In this document: positions 1-5,274 of the stretch, one piece after another
Layout of the letters: every line of letters begins with the position of its first letter
How positions within the stretch are numbered: the first letter of the stretch is position 1
NCBI GenBank assembly: GCA_029555925.1
Contig: JAKPQU010000325.1
Location: forward strand, 1-9,831
Source: Bacillota bacterium
GTDB taxonomy: Bacteria; Eremiobacterota; SpSt-956; JAKJGF01
Direction of reading: 5' to 3'
Length of the DNA stretch: 9,831 bases
Position numbers and translations under genes: made by a program
The notes under the pieces: generated by a model
Database searches by the model: none
What the model saw: the letters and a program-made list of their open reading frames with translations, nothing else
What the model was told of the DNA's origin: nothing

Positions 1-142
1 TATTTCATAACTTATTAGAATTTAAGTTTGTCGTGACGCGTAACGCGTAACGCGTGACGGGTTTTAATCCCTGCGCATCACGCATTACGCTTTACACATC
101 ACGAGGTCATTATTTATGGATAGTTATGAAACTAACTATAAT
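1..142. repeat. Left long direct repeat of the accessory block
   Basis: This stretch recurs almost base for base at 3221-3352. It has three parts: an AT-rich head (TATTTCATAACTTATTAGAA), a CG-rich middle of ACGCGT-type heptamers and GCATCAC/GCATTAC variants, and a tail ending in a palindrome (120-142). The copies differ mainly by a few heptamer-length indels and point changes, and they diverge immediately after the palindrome. The window begins at the repeat, so its left boundary may be cut off; the other copy is preceded by TATAGTG. The pair brackets about 3.1 kb of accessory genes. Confidence 0.9.
120..142 (+). repeat. Palindromic site, copy A (att-like or operator)
   Basis: The arms ATAGTTA and TAACTAT flank the 6-base spacer TGAAAC. 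Of the three copies in the window, this one is direct and forms the right end of the long repeat. The 23 bases are identical to the reverse complement of 1013-1035. The last bases also read TATAAT, so a promoter -10 element for the downstream zinc-ribbon gene is possible, but no convincing -35 is visible. Whether the site is a recombination core, an operator or a repeat end is inference. Confidence 0.6.
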
Positions 143-272
143 CAGTTTTCCTCTTTCAAGTTATTTTCTACTCATCTAACTATATTCTTTAAAATATTTT
201 TTTTACAGGATTATCACGTATATTTCAAGAATTTTATATTTTATAAATCCCATAGAAAAGGAGAGGTGAGAA

Positions 273-743
273 ATGTCACCCCATGAGATTGCCAGAATAT
301 ACGAAGGACGTGTGAAATGGGCCAATACGTTTAAACTTTTAACCATATTATTCCCTGCCTGTCTTATAGTAATTATCATTATTTCCCTTCTTATTGATTC
401 ATTCCTTCGGAATCCCGGTACTGGTATTCTTGAGCTTATATTCCCCTGGGCTTTGCTGTCCTGTATAGTATTAACAATAATATCCCATTTACTTACCTTC
501 GTTTTTTTAAGATGTCCTGTATGCGGCCATGGCAGCATAGATGTTACATATAGTCGTCTGGCGAACGGCAGAAAATCAGAATATATGGATATAACAGCAA
601 GAGAGTTTTTAAGTACCTGTCCTAAATGTGAAACTCCTCTGAGACATAGATTTGCCGGCCCCACATTTTGTTCATGCGGGAATAAAGTACCTGCTGAAAG
701 TCAGTATTGCCTTAATTGCGGGGAAGATCAGTGGAACAAATAG
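273..743 (+). CDS. Two-helix membrane protein with double zinc ribbon
   Basis: I recognise no named family for this 156-residue protein. Two hydrophobic stretches, about residues 20-42 and 52-78, should form a transmembrane hairpin. The soluble C-terminal half carries four cysteine pairs: CPVC and CPKC make a first zinc ribbon (about residues 87-121), and CSCG and CLNCG a second (about 133-150). A small inner-membrane protein with a cytosolic metal-binding head is the simplest reading. The start is supported by AAGGAGAGG (258-266) about six bases upstream of ATG. It lies just inside the left bracketing repeat, on the strand opposite to the other genes of the block, and converges on the yoeB fragment. 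Function is unknown; zinc ribbons of this kind can bind nucleic acid, protein or only metal. Confidence 0.8.
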   Translation: MSPHEIARIYEGRVKWANTFKLLTILFPACLIVIIIISLLIDSFLRNPGTGILELIFPWALLSCIVLTIISHLLTFVFLRCPVCGHGSIDVTYSRLANGRKSEYMDITAREFLSTCPKCETPLRHRFAGPTFCSCGNKVPAESQYCLNCGEDQWNK

Positions 744-762
744 TAGTAAGAGGTTACTATAA

Positions 763-840
763 ATGACTTTTTCATTTGAAGATACGGGAGTAGAAGTATT
801 TCCTACAGCAAAGCTTTTTAAATTTTTAGAAAGAGGATAA
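763..840 (+). CDS. Possible 25-residue ORF after the zinc-ribbon gene
   Basis: A short frame (MTFSFEDTGVEVFPTAKLFK..) begins 19 bases after the zinc-ribbon stop codon. AAGAGG at 748-753 is a weak ribosome-binding sequence. It ends three bases before the convergent yoeB fragment. It resembles nothing I know. It could be a small gene, the 5' remnant of a gene lost when the block was assembled, or chance. Confidence 0.25.
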   Translation: MTFSFEDTGVEVFPTAKLFKFLERG

Positions 841-843
841 AAT

Positions 844-1029
844 CTATTCTTTATAATGATATTTACAGGATAAAATTCTGATTTTGTCCTGCAAAATTTG
901 ATACACAATTCTGTGTTCACTGTTTATTCTTCTTGACCGGCATCCGGAAAGTTCATATTTAAGTTTTTCAGGTTTACCGGGACTTTTTTCCGGGTCTCTT
1001 ATAATAGCATCAATTATAGTTAGTTTCAT
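844..1029 (-). pseudogene. yoeB: YoeB/Txe-family mRNA-interferase toxin, N-terminally truncated
   Basis: The 61 residues match the C-terminal two thirds of YoeB, a RelE-superfamily toxin that cleaves mRNA on the ribosome. Recognisable blocks are GKPEKLKYELSG, SRRINSEHRIVY and the terminal CKYHY. Glu21, Arg40 and His58 correspond to the catalytic Glu46, Arg65 and His83 of Escherichia coli YoeB, and the 19- and 18-residue spacings are the same. Full-length YoeB is 84 residues; the first roughly 25, including the first strand and helix, are missing. The ATG lies inside the inverted palindromic site (1013-1037), and family similarity begins right there, as if a rearrangement cut the gene. No YefM-like antitoxin is present. 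It is probably a relic, although the active-site half is intact and the frame is open. Confidence 0.75.
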
Positions 1030-1037
1030 AACTATAA
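1013..1037 (-). repeat. Palindromic site, copy C, inverted, at the yoeB fragment start
   Basis: Here the palindrome is at its most perfect: 9-base arms TTATAGTTA and TAACTATAA surround TGAAAC on the minus strand. It is the reverse complement of the sites ending the two long repeats, yet no other part of the long repeat is present here. It covers the yoeB fragment start codon. The site therefore exists independently of the long repeat, which makes a specific function (recombination core or protein-binding site) more likely than simple duplication. Confidence 0.65.
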
Positions 1038-1056
1038 ACAGTGGGTATCTTATATA

Positions 1057-1254
1057 CTAACGGGATTGCTTCGCTTCGCTCGCAATGACTGGGTTTCCCT
1101 TATTTTCTCTCAACCTCTGCATATCTTCATCCCATTGCCTCTTATCTTCTTTGAGAATCTTATTCATTTCTTCCCAGGATTTGCCATATAATTCTTTACT
1201 GGATTCTCTTTTTATTTTCCATAGTTCCTTCATAACCTTACTGATTTTTCTCAT
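1057..1254 (-). CDS. Small helical partner (putative antitoxin) of the PIN toxin
   Basis: This 65-residue, highly charged protein has the pattern of short helical proteins that commonly sit directly next to this PIN subfamily (..LWKIKRESSKELYGKSWEEMNKILKED..). It overlaps the end of the PIN gene by 17 bases, which implies translational coupling. A strong ribosome-binding site, GGAGGTGG (reverse complement of 1261-1268), lies six bases before its ATG. The last dozen residues (..NPVIASEAKQSR) come from a widespread palindromic repeat at 1061-1095, so the native stop has apparently been replaced and the natural protein probably ended near residue 52. The likely role is to neutralise the PIN nuclease. 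That is inferred from position and family pattern, not from a known domain. Confidence 0.65.
   Translation of the reverse strand: MRKISKVMKELWKIKRESSKELYGKSWEEMNKILKEDKRQWDEDMQRLRENKGNPVIASEAKQSR
1061..1095. repeat. Widespread ATTGC..GCAAT palindromic repeat
   Basis: ATTGC (1065-1069) and GCAAT (1082-1086) flank the direct double TTCGC TTCGC. On the minus strand it reads as the familiar CATTGCGAGCG-type repeat scattered through many bacterial genomes. Here it lies within the 3' end of the putative antitoxin gene and supplies its last codons. Confidence 0.7.
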
Positions 1255-1720
1255 ATTTTACCACCTCCAATGGATTCAATATCAGTATTGGTCTGTACCC
1301 AGAACGAATATTAGTAAGGTTGATTTTATTTTTGCTATTATTATTGGTCAGATGTCTATAATTCCAGCTCACCAGAATATCCAGGTTATATATTGTTGTC
1401 ATTGCAACATGTAGTGAATCATCATAAGAATTAGGAGATAATGCAGAGGTTTTAATATATTTATTAGCTAATTTATATATGTCTACAGTTTCTTCTAATA
1501 CATTTGGTTTATATTTATGAATCAATTCCTGTAACTTAATTTTTTTATCACCTTTAGTTTTATTAATTTCTCTAATAACAGCTAAAGAAATAAAAATATT
1601 ATATTTGTGTTCATCAATTCTTCCAAATAATAATTGTGTGTCTTTTAGCTGTGCTTCAGCATCATCTGCATAGTAATAACTCCACACAGATGTTTCCAGA
1701 TAAAGGTTTACCTTCTTCAT
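1238..1720 (-). CDS. PIN-domain ribonuclease, type II toxin
   Basis: The 160-residue protein spans a whole PIN domain, the Mg-dependent RNase fold of VapC-like toxins. Visible landmarks are the opening strand LYLETSVWSYYYADD with acidic Glu9 (often Asp in VapC), IFISLAVIREI with Glu51, SYDDSLHVAMTTIYNLDILVSWN with Asp100/Asp101 and Asp114, and the closing SGYRPILILNPLEVV. This pattern typifies one PIN subfamily common in cyanobacteria and environmental bacteria. AGGAG (reverse complement of 1733-1737) precedes the ATG at a rather long spacing of 12-13 bases. The gene is first in a two-gene operon and overlaps its small partner by 17 bases. This toxin-first order reverses the usual vapBC order. 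All catalytic acids appear present, so it may be active. Confidence 0.85.
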   Translation of the reverse strand: MKKVNLYLETSVWSYYYADDAEAQLKDTQLLFGRIDEHKYNIFISLAVIREINKTKGDKKIKLQELIHKYKPNVLEETVDIYKLANKYIKTSALSPNSYDDSLHVAMTTIYNLDILVSWNYRHLTNNNSKNKINLTNIRSGYRPILILNPLEVVKYEKNQ

Positions 1721-1767
1721 AAATAAAGATATCTCCTATATTTATTATAGTCCTATAAAAGAAGAAA

Positions 1768-1937
1768 TTACTGATTATAGACAATGCCATATATTATGCC
1801 CCATATTTCTTCATCAGGTCAGTTTAAATAATCTTTATAAGTAATTCCTGCTGATCGTTATAGGCCAGGTTATGTTTCATAGGAATCATCTCTATGTTTA
1901 TTGTATCATACAGAGTGTATATCTTCAATGATAATTT
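1768..1937 (-). pseudogene. Frameshifted coding relic between the ATPase and PIN genes
   Basis: Directly after the ATPase stop, an overlapping minus-strand frame reads LSLKIYTLYDTINIEMIPMK.. up to a stop at 1824-1826. After a shift of one frame a second segment reads DEEIWGIIYGIVYNQ and stops at 1768-1770. Both pieces look protein-like in composition and could be the ends of one broken gene of about 50 residues. The only ATG-initiated part is 21 residues (1824-1889). I recognise no family, and it does not resemble the DUF4276 partner often found after this ATPase. This is tentative; otherwise 1721-1935 holds no gene. Confidence 0.25.
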
Positions 1938-2994
1938 AGGGTCTCCCCCCTATAATATTTTTTTCCCATATTTCTCCAAGACTATATTCTTCAAGCCATA
2001 TGGAAATATCTTTTTCATTAAGCCTTCTAAAAATAGATTGATTATTTTTTCTATCTACCACTACAATATCTTCCGGTTCAAAATGATCTATAAGAGTAAC
2101 TGACTGAGTTGAAACGATAATTTGAGCTTCTGTAGCTGCACTCTGTAACAAAGAAGACAGTATGGTTATTGCAGAAGGATGTAAGCCGATTTCCGGTTCA
2201 TCAATCAATATTATATCAGGCAATTCCGGCTGTAATAATAAAGTAATAAGACACATCATACGCAGAGTTCCATCAGAAAGATGATAAGGTTTAAAATATA
2301 CATCGTCATAATCTATATGTTTCCACTGTAATAATATCTTTGCTTCATTTAATTTAAATGGAGCTATCTCGAATTTACTGAAAAACGGTGCAATCAATCT
2401 TATGGTATCCTGAATTTGTGTAAAATGCTTTTCATGCTTTTTTTGTAAGTAGTATAAAAAAGCTGCAAGATTAGAACCATCAGGATTTAAATATCTATTG
2501 TCGTGAATATCACACATCTGCATCAATTTAGCAGAAGGACCTGTATCATGAAAATGATATATTTTAGAGGCTGCGAAGGTTTTTTTCATATATTCTGAAA
2601 CATAGTTATCTTCCATTTTATCATGGATTTCCATTCCTGAATCTGCACTATTATCTCTTGCATCCATAGATAAAGTTACATCTTTGGGTAATAGGAATTC
2701 GCCTGCTGTAGGTATTAACTTACATGTATAATATTGCCTGTCATCAAAATCAATTCTGAAAAAAATTTCTGAAGAATATTTTCTTCCGAAAAATAGAAAA
2801 GTATCATATCCTCCCTGTTGTAATACATAATGCTTTAAATCATGTTCTAACAGGTGATTTAAAAATGTGAAAAAAGAAATAAAATTAGATTTTCCTGATC
2901 CATTTGCACCTATAAAAATATTAAGCTCTTTAAGTTCTAAATCCACTTCTTTAATAGATTTAAAATTTTTGATTTGAATTCTTTTGATTTTCAT
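1936..2994 (-). CDS. ABC-like AAA ATPase, COG4637 type (RecF/SMC-like head)
   Basis: The 352-residue protein has a complete ABC-type nucleotide-binding head. The opening strand MKIKRIQIKNFKSI is followed by the Walker A motif GANGSGKS (29-36), an insertion with no obvious coiled coil (about 60-235), the signature LSDGTLR (239-245), Walker B IILIDEPEIGLHP (261-273) with catalytic Glu266, and the switch-like STQS (295-298). The closing LGEIWEKNIIGGRP is typical of this group. Relatives are predicted ATPases of uncertain function. They often stand beside a DUF4276 gene or in anti-phage neighbourhoods, and some such pairs act as defence systems. No such partner follows here, only a possible relic. 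The start is at the canonical first strand, but the ribosome-binding site is weak (AAGAG). A defence role is inferred from family and neighbours. Confidence 0.85.
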   Translation of the reverse strand: MKIKRIQIKNFKSIKEVDLELKELNIFIGANGSGKSNFISFFTFLNHLLEHDLKHYVLQQGGYDTFLFFGRKYSSEIFFRIDFDDRQYYTCKLIPTAGEFLLPKDVTLSMDARDNSADSGMEIHDKMEDNYVSEYMKKTFAASKIYHFHDTGPSAKLMQMCDIHDNRYLNPDGSNLAAFLYYLQKKHEKHFTQIQDTIRLIAPFFSKFEIAPFKLNEAKILLQWKHIDYDDVYFKPYHLSDGTLRMMCLITLLLQPELPDIILIDEPEIGLHPSAITILSSLLQSAATEAQIIVSTQSVTLIDHFEPEDIVVVDRKNNQSIFRRLNEKDISIWLEEYSLGEIWEKNIIGGRP

Positions 2995-3158
2995 TTTATC
3001 ACTCTTTTCTGCTGGCTTAACAGCATAGCCTTACCAGGATTGAATAAATTCGTAAATTTCCCGGGTAATTGTATTTTTTCAATCAAGAACACCTGATAAA
3101 TATTGACTAATTATCTGCAATCGAGTAAACTTTTTAAATAATTAGCAGTGAAGGTATA
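2995..3158. other. Intergenic stretch upstream of the ATPase gene
   Basis: This AT-rich spacer lies between the ATPase start and the repeats. It must contain the promoter for the minus-strand ATPase, but I see no convincing -35/-10 pair and no open frame worth calling. Confidence 0.4.
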
Positions 3159-3213
3159 TATAGTGTATTTCATAACTTATTGGAATTTAAATTGTCGTGA
3201 CCCGTCACGGGTT
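3159..3213. repeat. Short tandem partial copy of the long repeat
   Basis: This 55-base unit starts TATAGTGTATTTCATAAC, like the full copy that begins at 3214. It then runs through a minimal CG core, GTGACCCGTCAC, in which GTGAC and GTCAC form a perfect palindrome. It lacks the heptamer array and the tail palindrome. It looks like a tandem duplication of the head of the long repeat. Confidence 0.8.
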
Positions 3214-3352
3214 TATAGTGTATTTCATAACTTATTAGAATTTAAGTCGTCGTGACGCGTAACGCGTGACGCGTGACGGGTTTAATCCCTGCGCATCACG
3301 CATTACGCATTACGAGGTCATTATTTATGGATAGTTATGAAACTAACTATAA
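3214..3352. repeat. Right long direct repeat of the accessory block
   Basis: This is the second copy of 1-142: TATAGTG plus the AT-rich head (3221-3245), the ACGCGT heptamer core (3252-3280), the GCATCAC/GCATTAC stretch (3292-3315) and the palindromic tail (3331-3352). It ends 38 bases before the start of the FAD-enzyme gene, so that gene's promoter or leader is partly made of repeat. Confidence 0.9.
3331..3352 (+). repeat. Palindromic site, copy B (att-like or operator)
   Basis: Same orientation as copy A: arms ATAGTTA and TAACTAT around TGAAAC. Similarity between the two long repeats stops right after it. It sits about 40 bases upstream of the FAD-enzyme start codon, so it could also act as an operator. 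Confidence 0.6.
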
Positions 3353-3390
3353 CCCTTCATCAATTATAAGTGACAAAAGGAGTTTATTCA

Positions 3391-4791
3391 ATGAAAAAAA
3401 TAGTCATACTCGGTGCAGGCCCTGCAGGACTGGGATCTGCCTGGAGACTTTTCGAACTTTCAAATAATAGCTGGGAACTTTATGAATCGGAAAATTATGC
3501 AGGAGGCCTTTCTTCAAGCCATATAGACGATAAAGGATTTACATGGGACTTAGGAGGTCATGTTCAGTTCAGCCATTACGGTACCTTTGATAAAATGATG
3601 GATTTTCTCCTGGGAGAAGACGGATGGATTTATCATGAAAGAGAAAGCTGGGTATGGATATGTGACAGATTTGTCCCCTATCCTTTCCAGAACAATATAC
3701 ACCGCCTCCCTGATGAAGAAAAATGGAAGTGCCTTCAGGGACTTATAGAACTTTATAAAAATAAACCGGAGAAAAAACCGGCAAATTTTGAAGAATGGAT
3801 TCTTTACACACTCGGTAAAGGCATAGCGGAACTCTTTATGTTTCCCTATAATTTCAAGGTATGGGCCTACCCTCCTTCTGCAATGCAGTCTTCATGGCTC
3901 GGTGAAAGGGTTGCGGTGACAGATCTGGAAAGGGTTACAAAGAACATAATCTTCAATAAAGATGATGTTTCCTGGGGGCCCAACAACCGGTTTCGCTTTC
4001 CGAAACATGGAGGAACAGGAGCAATATGGAGGAGCCTTGCAGGGAAACTGCCTGGAGAAAAACTTCACTGGAATCATAAAGTCTGTAGAATTGACTCGGA
4101 GAAAAAGAAGATCTATTTCGAAAACGGTAACAACACCGATTATGATATTCTCATAAATACCATTCCTCTGGATCAGTTCATAAATATGTCTGATCTGAAA
4201 CAATTCAAAGATGTGACGAAAAAGCTCACTCATTCCGCAACCCATGTCGTAGGACTTGGTTTAAAGGGAAAACCATCGGAAAATCTACAGAAAAAATGCT
4301 GGATGTATTTCCCTGAAAGTAAATCTCCATGTTTTAGAGTGACAGTTTTCAGCCATTACAGTCCCAATAATTCTGCAGATATTTCAAAATACTGGTCTTT
4401 AATGGGTGAAGTCTCAGAATCTCCCGTAAAACCTGTCAATCAGGAAAAAGTAGTGGAAGATACGATAAAGGGGTTCATTAATACAAAACTTATCGAATCG
4501 GAAGAGCAGGTTTACAGTACATGGTACAAAAAAATAGAATACGGTTATCCTGTGCCATGCCTTACGAGAGACGAAGCGATAAAGATTTTAATTCCCGAAT
4601 TAATGAAACATGACATATACAGCAGAGGCCGTTTCGGTGCATGGAAATATGAAGTGGCAAACCAGGATCATGCCTTTATGCAGGGCTGGGAATGTGTCAA
4701 TTATTTACTTTATAAAACGCCTGAACTGACTCTATGGTACCCGGATCTGGTAAACAGAGGACATGCAATGCTCGGGAAAAACTGGTATTAA
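3391..4791 (+). CDS. FAD-dependent oxidoreductase, UDP-galactopyranose-mutase/protoporphyrinogen-oxidase-like
   Basis: The 466-residue cytosolic flavoprotein has the dinucleotide motif GAGPAG at 8-13, YESENYAGGLSSS at 31-43 (the GG loop of this flavin fold) and GFTWDLGGHVQFSHY at 49-63. The C-terminal flavin segment SRGRFGAWKYEVANQDHAFMQG (about 411-432) corresponds to the GRY..YRYxDMD region of UDP-galactopyranose mutases. Relatives are found in surface-polysaccharide gene sets, annotated as mutase-like or amine/protoporphyrinogen oxidase-like. The substrate is probably a nucleotide sugar or glycan precursor but is not proven, and no glycosyltransferase neighbours support it. I chose ATG 3391 because AAAGGAG (3376-3382) lies eight bases upstream; a GTG at 3370 would put that site inside the gene. 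A composite repeat follows the stop. Confidence 0.8.
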   Translation: MKKIVILGAGPAGLGSAWRLFELSNNSWELYESENYAGGLSSSHIDDKGFTWDLGGHVQFSHYGTFDKMMDFLLGEDGWIYHERESWVWICDRFVPYPFQNNIHRLPDEEKWKCLQGLIELYKNKPEKKPANFEEWILYTLGKGIAELFMFPYNFKVWAYPPSAMQSSWLGERVAVTDLERVTKNIIFNKDDVSWGPNNRFRFPKHGGTGAIWRSLAGKLPGEKLHWNHKVCRIDSEKKKIYFENGNNTDYDILINTIPLDQFINMSDLKQFKDVTKKLTHSATHVVGLGLKGKPSENLQKKCWMYFPESKSPCFRVTVFSHYSPNNSADISKYWSLMGEVSESPVKPVNQEKVVEDTIKGFINTKLIESEEQVYSTWYKKIEYGYPVPCLTRDEAIKILIPELMKHDIYSRGRFGAWKYEVANQDHAFMQGWECVNYLLYKTPELTLWYPDLVNRGHAMLGKNWY

Positions 4792-4970
4792 ATCGTAAGT
4801 TGTGAGTAGTGAGTAGTGAGTAGTGAAGAGGAGGGACGAACCACTGTGTTCGCCCGGTACCGATGAAAATACGCGTGACGCGTTATGATTATAACGCATC
4901 ACGCATCACGAATTTATCTGTTGCATTATTATGGTATAATAATAATACCGTGACGTGTAAGGCGTAACGG
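4792..4970. repeat. Composite repeat block between the FAD gene and the 69-residue gene
   Basis: Several repeat modules lie in series. GAGTAGT is repeated three times perfectly (4804-4824). A hairpin with stem CGAAC/GTTCG extended by GGG/CCC follows (4833-4855), then GGTACC (4856-4861). Next come ACGCGT heptamers (4871-4883), a hairpin GCGTTAT/ATAACGC (4880-4897), ACGCATC twice (4894-4907) and a degenerate heptamer run (4949-4970). The GGTACCG..AAAATACGCGT module recurs after the peptidase gene. There is no T-run, so this is not a classical terminator. Confidence 0.85.
4932..4940 (+). promoter_or_regulatory. Candidate extended -10 promoter for the 69-residue gene
   Basis: TGGTATAAT is a consensus TATAAT with the upstream TG of extended -10 promoters, 55 bases before the ATG. 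No good -35 is seen, as is usual for this class. It lies in an AT-only inverted repeat (ATTATTAT and ATAATAAT around GGT), which could bind a regulator. Confidence 0.45.
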
Positions 4971-4995
4971 AAATAACAGAGGAAGGAAGATTGTA

Positions 4996-5205
4996 ATGAA
5001 AAAATATTTTTATGATGATAAGACTCCTCCTGCCGCCGGCGGAACTACTAAAAAGGTTGACCCGCAGAAAACGGCAGTTATGATGATTGACTTTTTAAAG
5101 AATTCCGATAAAACAGAAAGAAGGAAATTTGTAGATATTATCAGAAATGACCTGACATTTGACAGACTTATAGAATTAGCCAGATATGCTATATCCAAAA
5201 TATAA
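4996..5205 (+). CDS. Small hypothetical protein, 69 residues
   Basis: I do not recognise a family. The N-terminal third is polar and probably disordered (KKYFYDDKTPPAAGGTTKK), with PPAAGG encoded by the CG-rich palindrome CCGCCGGCGG. The rest (about residues 23-69) should form two or three amphipathic helices (TAVMMIDFLKNSDKTERRKF, then DLTFDRLIELARYAI). There is no signal peptide or membrane segment. AGGAAGG at 4980-4986 gives a good ribosome-binding site. It is 69 bases upstream of the peptidase gene on the same strand and may be co-transcribed with it. A small protein-binding adaptor is conceivable, but nothing in the sequence shows it. Confidence 0.6.
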   Translation: MKKYFYDDKTPPAAGGTTKKVDPQKTAVMMIDFLKNSDKTERRKFVDIIRNDLTFDRLIELARYAISKI

Positions 5206-5274
5206 GTTTTAAGCATATAACAGATAAAACACACACTGCATTATAAATCGTCAGATTAAGGTGGTATTATAATA

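Noticed and set aside
1085..1414. Plus-strand frame antisense to the PIN operon
   Set aside because: It shadows the two minus-strand genes and crosses their strong ribosome-binding site. The minus-strand frames have family motifs.
1739..1935. DUF4276 partner gene expected after the COG4637-type ATPase
   Set aside because: The gap is under 200 bases and its readable pieces do not resemble that family.
1..3352. Insertion sequence or transposon bracketed by the long repeats
   Set aside because: No transposase or integrase frame, intact or broken, is visible in either strand of the block.
3370..3390. GTG start for the FAD enzyme giving seven more residues
   Set aside because: The ribosome-binding site AAAGGAG would lie inside the coding region. 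The ATG at 3391 has ideal spacing and begins the flavin-binding strand directly.
3328..3467. Plus-strand frame starting MDSYETNYN at the end of the right long repeat
   Set aside because: It runs through repeat sequence and then overlaps the well-supported FAD gene in another frame. The left copy of the repeat does not continue the same frame.
4833..4861. Classical intrinsic terminator after the FAD gene
   Set aside because: The hairpin is good, but GGTACCG and mixed bases follow instead of a T-run. The same module recurs as a repeat elsewhere.
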